DNA of 35,242 nucleotides, from positions 1 to 35,242 of the forward strand of contig JAFMVD010000058.1 of assembly GCA_025499625.1 (NCBI GenBank), given 5' to 3'. Below the pieces are notes generated by a model. It saw nothing but the letters and a program-made list of their open reading frames with translations, had not been told where the DNA came from and ran no database searches. Both the position numbers and the translations under genes were made by a program. Positions 16,497 to 24,573 of this stretch are shown here, one piece after another (position 1 is the stretch's first letter; each line of letters starts with the position of its first letter). Origin of the DNA: Carboxylicivirga fragile. Lineage in GTDB: Bacteria; Bacteroidota; Bacteroidia; Bacteroidales; Marinilabiliaceae.

Positions 16497-16515
16497 TAAA
16501 ATAGCAACTATTTTA
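16497..16515. promoter_or_regulatory. Perfect inverted repeat upstream of hsdR
   Basis: TAAAATAG and CTATTTTA form a perfect 8-bp inverted repeat around CAA, and CTC before it and GAG after it extend the symmetry loosely. It ends 22 bases before the hsdR ATG (16474), where an operator or a 5' hairpin could control the nuclease. No controller-protein gene is obvious next to it. Confidence 0.4.
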
Positions 16516-16565
16516 GCAAATAGAGTACATATTTTTATTTATTCCATCTTACACAGTTAACCATA

Positions 16566-16578
16566 CCGCCTTCGGCGG
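16566..16578. repeat. GC-rich palindrome in the gap before hsdR
   Basis: CCGCC and GGCGG pair around TTC in a 248-base gap (16475-16722) that is otherwise A+T-rich. There is no U-run after it on either strand, so it is not a typical terminator. It could be a small dispersed palindrome of the genome. Apart from this and the inverted repeat at 16497 I see nothing else in the gap. Confidence 0.35.
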
Positions 16579-16722
16579 CCAATTTTGTTGCTCCCAATCT
16601 AATGCTGATTAAATATATTGCTTTGTTATTTGCCATTCAAAAAGGAAGAATTAGCAAAGCGAATCACTGTAAGAATCAATCTCCAGCAAGTCGCAAACAT
16701 AAACAGGAATTTGCATATGGAA

Positions 16723-17379
16723 TTAGGATTTACGCTGTTTAATCATGCGGCCAGCAGCAAACAAAATACGGTCGATGTAATAGCTGTAGTCCTTTTGTGC
16801 TTTAAGTTCAGAGCTTAATTCATAGCTTTGCAACCAATTGATATAACTTTTTATCATTGGCTTATGCTTTGCAGTTATCACGCTGAGCTTAAGGTATGGC
16901 TCCATATCATTTTCTTCTTCCAATTGGTACACAGCAAAGGCTCTGATGACATGTTGGTCGATTATGGGTTGACCATCTGTTTTAGTAAGGTGGCGGCCAA
17001 ACTGATAAAATACCAATGCCTCATCTTGACCAGCATCAGTCTTATCAATTTCCGCAATGCCCTTGGCGATGTGCTTTAACTTCTTGAGGTCACCATTTTT
17101 CCATGCGAGCGCATAAAGTAACTTACTCAGAGGATGGTTTAGATCCTTGGTCAGTGTATTTGACAATGTATAATCAGCATTAAGAATACCTTGCTTTTGC
17201 AGATCAGCGATCTCTTCGGACTTAATACTAAATTCGATTTTAGGATATGCATCCACATCCATTTGGTATTTCGGCTCAAATGTTCGCTCTTCAATACCCT
17301 TTAATTCACCAATTGATTTAGCGATTTTTATTTCATTAAAAACCGTATCAATAAATGCTTTAAAATTAGTGTCTGTCAT
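16723..17379 (-). CDS. Hypothetical protein between the GIY-YIG gene and hsdR
   Basis: A soluble protein of about 218 residues with no recognised domain. The C-terminal two thirds look all-helical (SKLLYALAWKNGDLKKLKHIAKG; DYSYYIDRILFAAGRMIKQRKS). The frame is also open to an ATG at 17394 (MKPIIMTDTN). I prefer the internal Met at 17379, which overlaps the GIY-YIG gene less; either start overlaps it, so the two are probably coupled. It lies inside a type I restriction locus directly before hsdR, which suggests an accessory of restriction or of the GIY-YIG protein. Confidence 0.6.
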   Translation of the reverse strand: MTDTNFKAFIDTVFNEIKIAKSIGELKGIEERTFEPKYQMDVDAYPKIEFSIKSEEIADLQKQGILNADYTLSNTLTKDLNHPLSKLLYALAWKNGDLKKLKHIAKGIAEIDKTDAGQDEALVFYQFGRHLTKTDGQPIIDQHVIRAFAVYQLEEENDMEPYLKLSVITAKHKPMIKSYINWLQSYELSSELKAQKDYSYYIDRILFAAGRMIKQRKS

Positions 17380-17827
17380 TATAATCGGTTTCATGTTTTC
17401 GTGTGTCTACTTGCGGCTTCATATATCCACGAAAACCTTCATTAAAAATAAGCATATCGTGATGTATTGTATAGGTGTTGCGCTTGCAAGTATTTTCTTT
17501 GGGTTCATGCTCATATATTAGAGCTCCTTCAATGGTTTCAATTACTTCTTCGCTTAGAGTGAAACCCTGCCTTGGTTCAAGCTTACCAAAACGGATATAG
17601 ACTTTACCTCTTACATTATCCAACCAATCTTTTTTATGCTCTTCTAAGCGTTTGTAAAAGTCACGCCCTTCTTTCTTTACCAGACCTATATAGAGTAATG
17701 ATTCATTGCCCCCAAATACTCTTGTAATCTGATAAACCCCTCTGCCATATGAATCGTCGGAATAATAAGCCGATTCAAAGGTTTTAGGATAAGTCCATTG
17801 TATCGTTATGTTTTTAATATAGCTCAT
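17366..17827 (-). CDS. GIY-YIG nuclease-like protein
   Basis: A 153-residue protein fitting a single GIY-YIG domain, a fold that cuts DNA with a Tyr/Arg/Glu active site. Motif order: GVYQITRV (the GIY strand, about residues 30-37), LLYIGLV (the YIG strand, about 43-49), Arg in FYKRLEEH, and the late Glu in TIEGALIYEHEPKENTCKRNTY. The last part carries the usual E...N. It sits between the SPFH gene and hsdR and overlaps the next gene. It may be an accessory nuclease of the island. The spacing of GIY and YIG is slightly loose, so activity is likely but not certain. Confidence 0.65.
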   Translation of the reverse strand: MSYIKNITIQWTYPKTFESAYYSDDSYGRGVYQITRVFGGNESLLYIGLVKKEGRDFYKRLEEHKKDWLDNVRGKVYIRFGKLEPRQGFTLSEEVIETIEGALIYEHEPKENTCKRNTYTIHHDMLIFNEGFRGYMKPQVDTRKHETDYNDRH

Positions 17828-17875
17828 TTATCACACCAAGTTCTATTAAATTACCTTTTCAATGGGTAGTAATAA

Positions 17876-17908
17876 ACACTCCCACACTTAAAGAAAAGCA
17901 GGGAGTGT
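17876..17908 (-). terminator. Hairpin after the SPFH gene, possible terminator or attenuator
   Basis: ACACTCCC (17876-17883) and GGGAGTGT (17901-17908) form a perfect 8-bp stem with a 17-base loop. On the minus strand it begins eight bases after the SPFH stop and is followed by a short T-rich stretch (TTTATTA). It may separate the hsdMS-nfeD-SPFH transcript from the GIY-YIG and hsdR genes. Confidence 0.45.
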
Positions 17909-17915
17909 GAGTTCT

Positions 17916-18755
17916 TTATTTTCCGTTACCCGATACATCAAACAGGCCATTGAAATTATTAGGTAAGTACACCTTATCTGCAGGGTTTTTGGATATAGCC
18001 TGCATGCCGTCAATGTATTTTTGGGATATCAGAACCTGACTGGCAGCATCTTCGTTGGTTGTTTCTTTAAGCTTACCCAAGTAGGTACTTTCGGCTTCGG
18101 CTAAGATGCGAATGGCATCGGCTTTGGCTTGTGCTCTGATGATGGTGGCATTGGCTTCGGCATTGGCTCTGGTAACTTCGGCCTGTGCTTCTCCTTCGGC
18201 CTCTGCCATTAGGGCACGTTTTTTACGCTCAGCCGTCATCTCCTGCATCATGGCTTCGGCAGTCTCACTGGAGTAGTTAATCTCCTGAATCTCAACACGC
18301 GTAAATGTAATGCCCCATTTGGCACCTGATTCGGCTAGTTGTGCAGCAATTTTGGTATTCAGACTCTGACGCTCTGATAAAAGCTGGTCGAGCTTTAACT
18401 TACCTATATTAGCACGCAAGGCATTGAGGCCGATATCTGCTACTGATTTAGGTAGGATATCGATATCATACACGGCTTTAACAGGGTCGGTTATGCGCCA
18501 ATAGATGGATGCGTTAGCATCGATGGTTACATTATCGAGTGTTTGACACTGGCGTGGAGGTGTATCCGTTTGCTGCTCCGACAGCTCAACAAAGTAACCA
18601 CGCTTGTTAGCCGTACCATCCCATTCGTACAAGGTTTTAAAACTTTCGATAAAAGGGATCTTAAAACGAAGTCCTTCGCCCTGAACACGAGAATGTTTAC
18701 CAAAGCGCTTGATAAGTACCACATGGTTTTGTGGTACAGTATAAATTACTGCCAT
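17916..18755 (-). CDS. Stomatin-like SPFH/Band 7 protein
   Basis: A 279-residue protein of the SPFH (Band 7) family. These proteins form large ring-like scaffolds on membranes and usually pair with NfeD. The SPFH core runs from about residue 5 to 175 (VPQNHVVLIKRFGKHSRV; NVTIDANASIYWRITDP; WGITFTRVEIQEI). A long Ala/Glu/Arg-rich helix follows (AERKKRALMAEAEGEAQAE), as in stomatins. No clear N-terminal membrane hairpin is visible, so membrane attachment probably comes from the NfeD partner encoded three bases upstream. Finding the pair between hsdS and hsdR is unusual. Membrane quality control or a tie between restriction and the envelope are possible roles. Confidence 0.85.
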   Translation of the reverse strand: MAVIYTVPQNHVVLIKRFGKHSRVQGEGLRFKIPFIESFKTLYEWDGTANKRGYFVELSEQQTDTPPRQCQTLDNVTIDANASIYWRITDPVKAVYDIDILPKSVADIGLNALRANIGKLKLDQLLSERQSLNTKIAAQLAESGAKWGITFTRVEIQEINYSSETAEAMMQEMTAERKKRALMAEAEGEAQAEVTRANAEANATIIRAQAKADAIRILAEAESTYLGKLKETTNEDAASQVLISQKYIDGMQAISKNPADKVYLPNNFNGLFDVSGNGK

Positions 18756-18758
18756 AGT

Positions 18759-19208
18759 TTAAATTATTAGTTTGTTCGATTTTGTATTTATTATCTGGTA
18801 TGTTTCACCAACAGTAAGCTCTTTCTCGCTTTCAAATTGGTGAAGTTCGTCGGCGATATTTACAAAAAGCTTGCCATCTACTTCTGTAACTATTCCCTTT
18901 TGCCCAATAAATGCCTGAATACCGCCTGTGTGCTTACGCGGTGCAATGAAGGTGTCGTTTATTTTTTCGAGTACTTTGCGCCACAGGGTGTAATGAAAGG
19001 CCACCAAGGCAAACCAAATTAGGACAGCTATGAGCACTTGGTAGAGCAAGGGAACATTAATGTTGATAACAATGGCCAAAGTTGTAAGCACCCATGCAAT
19101 ATGTGTGGGGATATCGGATGCAAAAAAGATATCAATAACGATTAAGATCAATGCTAAAACCAATAAAATTTCGGTTAACGACATGCTCAAAAATTGTATG
19201 CTATCCAT
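18759..19208 (-). CDS. NfeD-like membrane protein
   Basis: A 149-residue protein with two or three N-terminal membrane segments (LTEILLVLALILIVIDIFF; HIAWVLTTLAIVININ; VLIAVLIWFALVAFHYTLW). A C-terminal OB-fold-like domain (IGQKGIVTEVDGKLFVNIA and GETYQIINTKSNKLII) matches the short NfeD type without a protease domain. NfeD proteins pair with stomatin-like partners, and here the partner gene follows after three bases. The start lies 19 bases after the hsdS stop, so it is very probably transcribed with hsdM and hsdS. Confidence 0.8.
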   Translation of the reverse strand: MDSIQFLSMSLTEILLVLALILIVIDIFFASDIPTHIAWVLTTLAIVININVPLLYQVLIAVLIWFALVAFHYTLWRKVLEKINDTFIAPRKHTGGIQAFIGQKGIVTEVDGKLFVNIADELHQFESEKELTVGETYQIINTKSNKLII

Positions 19209-19227
19209 TTGTATATTTGTTTTTAGT

Positions 19228-20424
19228 TTAACTCACCAACTCCCCTTTAAACGCCTTTTGTAACAAAGCAGAAAATAAATCCTCACTCTCGGCCAAACTT
19301 TGTTTAGCCAACTCTTTTTGCTGCTCTATTAAAGCAATCTTTTCGGAGAATTGGGTTTGGAGGGTGATTGGGGGTAATGGAATTTTAACCTCTTTTATTT
19401 TAGTTAAACTTAAAAATGTTCTAACCGTATCTGTCATCTCCTTGGCAAACTGATTTTGCACCAATTGACTATTAAAACAATATTCAAGATATGTAGGTAA
19501 TGCTTTTTGTAGGTTTGGAGTAATTTTATTGAAATTTTGAGACATAACAGCCTTTTCTAGTACTAAAGGTACTTGAAGTGCTTTACCTGATGAACCAACA
19601 GCAATTATAACAATATCACCTGGTTTTATTAAACTCCGTTTTAATTCAATTGCCTTTTCCTCGCTGACATATTTAACATTAGATAAATCCAGTCTTCCTG
19701 ATGAAATATTTGTTCCTCTTAAAATAATAACTCCTGAGTTAGTATAGTGTTTTGATGTTAAGTTCGAACCAAATGGTCCACTAGAGAGAGAGTATTTCTC
19801 TTCTGATGCAATTTCAGCAATAGATTTATTTTCAAATAAGCTAGGATCCCCAAACATCTCCAAAAAGATGGATTGTGCCAGTTGGTCGTACTCGCTGATG
19901 ATTTGCTGCGTTTTATTGCGCAGCGCATCGGCAGCATCTAATATGGCGGCTATCTTTTTTTGGGTTGGTAGTGGGGGGAGGGGGATTTGGAGATTTGATA
20001 TATACCTGGGTAATTGAAGATTGATAATACCAGTTGTCTTATTCTGAAAGCCGTTTGTTACACCAAACTTATGATTTGAAAATAAAATATAGAGAAGGTA
20101 CTTAGGAAATACTAACTCTTGCTTTGGTCTCAACACTGAAGTGAAATTATTGCAGAGATACACTCCTTCTTTATCAAAATAAACAACCCTCCCAACAGGC
20201 TGTGTTGGGCTTCCTCCTGATTTTTCGATAATAATATCACCCCTTTTTAATGTTTTTGCCTCAACCTTCTTCTGTGCAATATCCCTTTTTACAACATTAT
20301 CAAAAGACAAGGTGCCATCATTATTAAAATTAGTAGTCCGAAGCACATTAATAACTTCACCTTCAGATCCCCATTCTCCCGTAATAGGTTTTTCAATTAA
20401 TTCTTGTAAAAAAGCACTAGTCAT
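19228..20424 (-). CDS. hsdS: Type I restriction-modification specificity subunit HsdS
   Basis: A 398-residue protein with the two-fold HsdS layout. The first target-recognition domain (about 1-140) ends in a conserved helix beginning PLPPLPTQKKIAAILDAADAL. A second domain (about 195-345) ends in a second helix beginning PLPPITLQTQFSEKIALIEQQ. HsdS binds the split recognition sequence and sets the methylation and cutting site. It overlaps hsdM by eight bases (20417-20424), the usual coupling. The two recognition domains look unlike each other, which predicts an asymmetric bipartite site. No inverted hsdS copy or recombinase is nearby, so shuffling of specificity is not suggested. Confidence 0.92.
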   Translation of the reverse strand: MTSAFLQELIEKPITGEWGSEGEVINVLRTTNFNNDGTLSFDNVVKRDIAQKKVEAKTLKRGDIIIEKSGGSPTQPVGRVVYFDKEGVYLCNNFTSVLRPKQELVFPKYLLYILFSNHKFGVTNGFQNKTTGIINLQLPRYISNLQIPLPPLPTQKKIAAILDAADALRNKTQQIISEYDQLAQSIFLEMFGDPSLFENKSIAEIASEEKYSLSSGPFGSNLTSKHYTNSGVIILRGTNISSGRLDLSNVKYVSEEKAIELKRSLIKPGDIVIIAVGSSGKALQVPLVLEKAVMSQNFNKITPNLQKALPTYLEYCFNSQLVQNQFAKEMTDTVRTFLSLTKIKEVKIPLPPITLQTQFSEKIALIEQQKELAKQSLAESEDLFSALLQKAFKGELVS

Positions 20425-21985
20425 TAAGCAATGATTTTAAGGTTACCGAAAGACTATTTCTTTCCTCATCCAACTTCTCAATTCGCTCCAAAATCACTTC
20501 TGGCTTATCGAATTCTACCTCTTCGTACACAATTTCTTTGTAGCGGTTAATGCTAAGGTCGTAGTCGTTTTCTTCTATTTCGGAGAACGGAACCAAAAAG
20601 CTTTGCTCGGTTCGTTTGCGGTCGTCTTCGACACCCCTTTGTCCTTCGGACATTGCCCCTAAAGGGGAAAGGCTGTGGTAACGAGCGATGATGTCGGGTA
20701 TGTTAAAATTATCGTGGTTTTTGGTGATTACTTCCTCTGACAATTCAGCATCGCCAATAAAAGAAGAGAATAGGTCTTCGTCAACCAAAATATTACGCTT
20801 GTCATCCAGGCTTTTGCCATCGGCTAACATGTCGTAAAACCAAACCTTATCGGTACCACCACTGCCTGTTTTGGTAAAGATTAGTACTGCAGTACTTACT
20901 CCGGCATAGGGCTTAAATACGCCACTAGGCATTGAAATAACCGCCTCCAGCTTATTGTTGGCTACAATCTCCTGACGTAGGCTTTTGTGGGCTTTCCCGC
21001 TACCAAATAGCACACCATCGGGTACAATCACCGCACAGCGTCCACCCATCTTCAACATACGTAACATGAGGGCTAAAAAGAGTAGTTCTGTTTTGGTGGT
21101 GTTGGTCACATTTTTTAATCCGGGTGCCACACTTTCCTTATCAATGGTTCCCTTAAACGGTGGATTGGCTAATACTAATGAGTAGGCATCTGCTACGGTA
21201 TTATCCTTGCTCACCGCATCCACATCGGCAATATTAGGTTCTTGTACCCCGTGTAAATAAAGGTTCATGGAAGCAATGCGCAACATGGTGGCATCAAACT
21301 CCATACCGTTAAACATGGCATTATTAATATGTGCACTGTGTTTATCCAACTCCACCACATCGTTGTGATGATCGATGTATTCCTTAGCTGCCACCAAAAA
21401 ACCAGCGGTTCCACATGAAGGGTCACAAATGGTATCTTCCAGTGTTGGTTTAACCAGGTGCACCATCATTTTTATAATATGGCGCGGCGTACGAAACTGA
21501 CCTGCTGTACCTCCTCCTTCAAGCTTGGATAACAAGTACTCATAGATATCTCCCTTGGTATCCTGGTCGTCCATGTTAATGCTTTCCAGCTTCTCCATAA
21601 CAGCATCCAACACCATAGGCTTAGAAATACCAAAGTTGGCGCCTCTCATATGCGTAGCAAACAAGCTTTTATCTTTTCCCAAAGTACGTATAAACGGAAA
21701 GATACCTTTGCCATCCTCAGTGGATGAAAAAATGGTAAAACGGGCGTTCACATCCATCTCTTTGAGGTTCTTCCATCGGAAGTCTTGTTGAGTGTCATCA
21801 AAAACAGGCGTATACTTAAACCCGCGCTTGGCCTTACGCTCATTGCGCGTTTCAATTTCATCCAAATCCTTAATAAATATCAGATAGGTCAACTGCTCTA
21901 CAATAGTAATGGTATTGGTTACTCCTCCTGTCCAGAATACGTTCCATATCTGGTCTATCTGCGATTTTAATTCTCCTGTGATCAT
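20417..21985 (-). CDS. hsdM: Type I DNA adenine methyltransferase subunit HsdM
   Basis: A 522-residue N6-adenine methyltransferase that modifies the site chosen by HsdS. The N-terminal helical domain (IDQIWNVFWTGGVTN) is typical. SAM-binding motif I is DPSCGTAGFLVAA near residue 188 and the catalytic motif is NPPF near 273. The C-terminus has the usual SFLVPFSEIEENDYDLSINRYKE and a coiled tail for HsdS binding. Near residues 437-452 a stretch SPLGAMSEGQRGVEDD seems inserted; its DNA is palindrome-rich and is listed separately. The insert keeps the frame and lies away from the catalytic motifs, so activity is probably retained. Confidence 0.94.
   Translation of the reverse strand: MITGELKSQIDQIWNVFWTGGVTNTITIVEQLTYLIFIKDLDEIETRNERKAKRGFKYTPVFDDTQQDFRWKNLKEMDVNARFTIFSSTEDGKGIFPFIRTLGKDKSLFATHMRGANFGISKPMVLDAVMEKLESINMDDQDTKGDIYEYLLSKLEGGGTAGQFRTPRHIIKMMVHLVKPTLEDTICDPSCGTAGFLVAAKEYIDHHNDVVELDKHSAHINNAMFNGMEFDATMLRIASMNLYLHGVQEPNIADVDAVSKDNTVADAYSLVLANPPFKGTIDKESVAPGLKNVTNTTKTELLFLALMLRMLKMGGRCAVIVPDGVLFGSGKAHKSLRQEIVANNKLEAVISMPSGVFKPYAGVSTAVLIFTKTGSGGTDKVWFYDMLADGKSLDDKRNILVDEDLFSSFIGDAELSEEVITKNHDNFNIPDIIARYHSLSPLGAMSEGQRGVEDDRKRTEQSFLVPFSEIEENDYDLSINRYKEIVYEEVEFDKPEVILERIEKLDEERNSLSVTLKSLLND
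20633..20672. repeat. Palindromic element inserted in frame within hsdM
   Basis: Two perfect hairpins lie side by side: TGTCC/GGACA around TTC (about 20640-20652) and CCCC/GGGG around TAAA (20656-20667). CCCCTTT before them and AAAGG after them add further C/G-rich symmetry. The DNA is G/C-rich compared with its surroundings and codes for a low-complexity Ser/Gly/Glu stretch. CCCCTAAAGGGG-type palindromes are, from memory, common between genes in Bacteroidota. Confidence 0.6.
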
Positions 21986-21992
21986 ATTATAA

Positions 21993-22037
21993 GACTATTA
22001 GATAATAGACAATAGATTATTAGACTATTTACAATAC
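21993..22037 (+). repeat. Three 15-bp degenerate tandem repeats upstream of hsdM
   Basis: Units GACTATTAGATAATA, GACAATAGATTATTA and GACTATTTACAATAC are consecutive, each starting GAC and each A+T-rich. They end seven bases before the hsdM start on the minus strand. The location would place them in the leader or promoter of hsdM, where a change in copy number could affect expression. The remainder of the gap to 22086 holds nothing else I can identify. Confidence 0.65.
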
Positions 22038-22086
22038 GTAAATGGATTGCTAAAACAGCTGATGTATTATAGCTGCACTTATACTT

Positions 22087-22356
22087 TTACAAAGAGTCAA
22101 GGTATCCGCTAATCCAATTGGGCTGCCTTGTCAAAACCTTCTTTTTAGCTGTGCTCTCATCTATCTCAACTATTGACTGGTACCCTCCCCACGTGTAATC
22201 TTCTGCTTTAAATGATTTAAAGTCAAAAGTCTCATTAATTGTCGTCGGTTGCATATAATCTAAGTATTCACAATAGAATTTATTATTCTCAGTGAGTACA
22301 AATAATTTCGGCCATGTATTGTGCGTTTCTGCACCATAAAAGAATCTTGCTTTCAT
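22087..22356 (-). CDS. Small hypothetical protein upstream of hsdM (89 aa)
   Basis: An 89-residue protein I do not recognise. It looks beta-rich and aromatic (ARFFYGAETHNTWPKLFVL; NNKFYCEYLDYM; DYTWGGYQSIVEIDE), with no signal peptide or membrane segment. It lies 66 bases after the PD-(D/E)XK nuclease gene and about 100 bases before hsdM, all on one strand. Small proteins in this position could be accessory or inhibitory factors of the neighbouring nucleases, but there is no direct evidence. Confidence 0.55.
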   Translation of the reverse strand: MKARFFYGAETHNTWPKLFVLTENNKFYCEYLDYMQPTTINETFDFKSFKAEDYTWGGYQSIVEIDESTAKKKVLTRQPNWISGYLDSL

Positions 22357-22422
22357 TTTTTTAATATTAAGTTAAATTTGAAATGCTAAAATAATTGAAA
22401 TGTTAGAGTAATAGTTCGTGTG

Positions 22423-23628
22423 TTATAAAAAAGAAAGTTTTTTTAACTCCTCAATTATAGCTTGTTTATCTTTGATGTAATTACTTACCGCATTAGCCAA
22501 TTCCTTTGCTCTCATACTAGAATATTGATTATCTGAAAGCTTTGAAACTTCATCTAAATCAGAGAGGTCCATACCCAAAGCTGTTCTTTCAAACCAATAA
22601 CCTTCATTAGTGTCTCCGATAACTTTTTTCACCACTTCAAAGTTATTCTTGAGCTCATGTTTGTTTACCCAAATGCCCACATTCAAATTATGGAATGAAT
22701 GTCTTCCGGTTCCATTAAACGTTTCGATGAAAAACTTAACTAAAGGCATTTCGGTATCAATGCAGATATATGCGTTTGGTTTTGTAATTTCAACAAACCA
22801 CTCTTCGTTTACATTAAGCTTTAGTTCTTTTAATTCATGACGTACTTTTTGTCGAAACGAGTCCTTTATTTCGTTTACGGTATCGTGATAATAATCGGCA
22901 ATACCTTTTGCACCTTTTAAATTTCGCTTGATAATATCTTTAATTTCTTGCGACATGGCATTTGTAGTTAGTTGGTTCGTTAATTTTTTCAAAAGAATAT
23001 TGTATTGCTTGATACTCTCCCTTACAATTGGACTATCTGTTGCTTCTTTTTGACATTGTGATAACCAATCAATAATATCGTCAGCATATGAAAGTAGGTA
23101 GAAATCTTTATCAGCTTTTTTATTGCCATAGCTTTTTTCAGCTGGTTCTGTACCTTCGAGAGTAAGGTAAAAAACTACACTGGTATTGCTTTGGTAATTA
23201 CAATAACGCTCTATTTGTATTTCCTGATCTGTAGCGTATATTTTGTTTTCAATAATGATATTCTGCCCGGCAATATCTGTAATTACAATATCTAAACGTC
23301 CTCCTGTTTTAGCTTCATAATCTATTTTACCAATCGACAATTCAGCAGTTACCTTAGCTCCTTCTGTAGTGAATTTTGTAAGAATAGGGTTCTCAGGAGT
23401 AATAGCCTTAAGCCTTTTTAGAAAGAGCTTTAAGAATACATCATTAAATCCATGATTACCATCTGAATTAAGGATCTCACACAAAAAAGCAGAGTGTGTC
23501 TTGTTTTCGGCGCTCTCCATGTTAAGAATACTAAAGATATTAAAGTTTTCTCCTTTCAGCTTTGCAATCTTTTCTGCTTCTTCTAATTTGGCTTTTACCT
23601 GATTTAATAGCGATTTTATTTCTATCAT
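22423..23628 (-). CDS. PD-(D/E)XK nuclease family protein (PDDEXK_4-like)
   Basis: A 401-residue protein of the PD-(D/E)XK superfamily, most like the PDDEXK_4 group. The N-terminus has FNIFSILNMESAENKTHSAFL, with the ENKTHS motif typical of the group. The active-site strands are GGRLDIVITD (Asp near residue 110) and NIIIENKIYATDQEIQIERY, giving the E-x-K near 126. The rest is a long helical region. Such proteins often accompany restriction or abortive-infection loci, but most are not characterised. The start lies three bases after the stop of the next nuclease-like gene, so the two are co-transcribed. Confidence 0.8.
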   Translation of the reverse strand: MIEIKSLLNQVKAKLEEAEKIAKLKGENFNIFSILNMESAENKTHSAFLCEILNSDGNHGFNDVFLKLFLKRLKAITPENPILTKFTTEGAKVTAELSIGKIDYEAKTGGRLDIVITDIAGQNIIIENKIYATDQEIQIERYCNYQSNTSVVFYLTLEGTEPAEKSYGNKKADKDFYLLSYADDIIDWLSQCQKEATDSPIVRESIKQYNILLKKLTNQLTTNAMSQEIKDIIKRNLKGAKGIADYYHDTVNEIKDSFRQKVRHELKELKLNVNEEWFVEITKPNAYICIDTEMPLVKFFIETFNGTGRHSFHNLNVGIWVNKHELKNNFEVVKKVIGDTNEGYWFERTALGMDLSDLDEVSKLSDNQYSSMRAKELANAVSNYIKDKQAIIEELKKLSFL

Positions 23629-23631
23629 GTT

Positions 23632-24570
23632 TTACCAATAACGTGTTCGTAAATAGTTTATTTGAGATTCTAATTCCTTATTTCCAGCCAGAGGTTTCAA
23701 TAAGTCTTCAGGTGTAAACATCCGGTATTTTTCGGGTTTCTTTAATAAAGAAGTCCAGGACTCATGTAAATTATCTATTACCAAGTCAGGAGCACCAACT
23801 TTATTTCGTAACTGAATATTGTCTTCCGGAATCACATCAATGTGCAACCAATCATCCGCATTCAACTCCTGCTCTTTGTGCTTTACCATTTGCCAGGCAA
23901 GCAGTGTCTGTCTCATTAACTGGTAAATTGGTTCGTAGTAAAAGTTTTGGATGGGAACCTTGGCTTTTACCGGTGAATCGTGATCATTAATTAAGGCATT
24001 ATATCTATTTTGACGCGTCTCACCACTGCTACCATCAGCTTTACACGATTTAGGGTAGGACTCGGTGTATTTCCATTCAATCAGTACCTGAATTTTCTTT
24101 CCGCTTGTAAGCTTACCACTCATCATGGCATCTACCGAGGTGCAGTTAGCTCCACGGGTCTGCTTTTTTCCCGGTTTAACTTCGTTTAGGTAGCTTTCGT
24201 TACTGGTTACCTCAAAGCCAACGTATCCATCTTCAAAGTCGGCACATGCTTCCATAAATTCAGGGTTAAGGCCTTGCAGTACTTTTAATGCAGCCTCCTT
24301 ATTGTTTCTCAAAAAGCACAGATGATTAACACATGCAATTTGTGATGACAACAAGTGTCCTGTTGGCACATTACAACCCGGCCACCAAACTATCTTATTG
24401 TCGTTAAAGTATTCGATTGCTTCGTGGCGTATACCACTGTAAAGGTTTTCCAGAGGATTTAATAATACAAAATCACGTTCTTTACCACGATAAATACCTC
24501 CTGCTTCACAGTCAAAAATCTCATTGACTAATTGACACGCCTTTTTTCGTTGGTTTTCTAAGTAGTTCAT
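23632..24570 (-). CDS. Putative restriction endonuclease-like protein (PGN_0703-type, tentative)
   Basis: A 312-residue protein with a likely PD-(D/E)XK core: TSVDAMMSG (Asp near residue 146), then KIQVLIEWKYTESYP, giving E-x-K near 165. An upstream GFEVTSNESYLNEVKPG supplies a possible helix acid. The overall layout recalls the PGN_0703 family of putative restriction enzymes of Bacteroidota; that name is from memory and needs a profile search. The start is three bases after the RmuC stop and the stop is three bases before the next nuclease start, so rmuC and the two nucleases form one tight cluster. Confidence 0.6.
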   Translation of the reverse strand: MNYLENQRKKACQLVNEIFDCEAGGIYRGKERDFVLLNPLENLYSGIRHEAIEYFNDNKIVWWPGCNVPTGHLLSSQIACVNHLCFLRNNKEAALKVLQGLNPEFMEACADFEDGYVGFEVTSNESYLNEVKPGKKQTRGANCTSVDAMMSGKLTSGKKIQVLIEWKYTESYPKSCKADGSSGETRQNRYNALINDHDSPVKAKVPIQNFYYEPIYQLMRQTLLAWQMVKHKEQELNADDWLHIDVIPEDNIQLRNKVGAPDLVIDNLHESWTSLLKKPEKYRMFTPEDLLKPLAGNKELESQINYLRTRYW

Positions 24571-24573
24571 GGT

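Noticed and set aside
16566-16578. Terminator of the gene ending at 16723
   Set aside because: The stem is strong but lies about 145 bases after the stop and has no U-run on either strand. I keep it only as a palindrome.
19228-20424. Phase-variable, invertible hsdS
   Set aside because: There is no second hsdS, no inverted copy of a recognition domain and no recombinase in the window.
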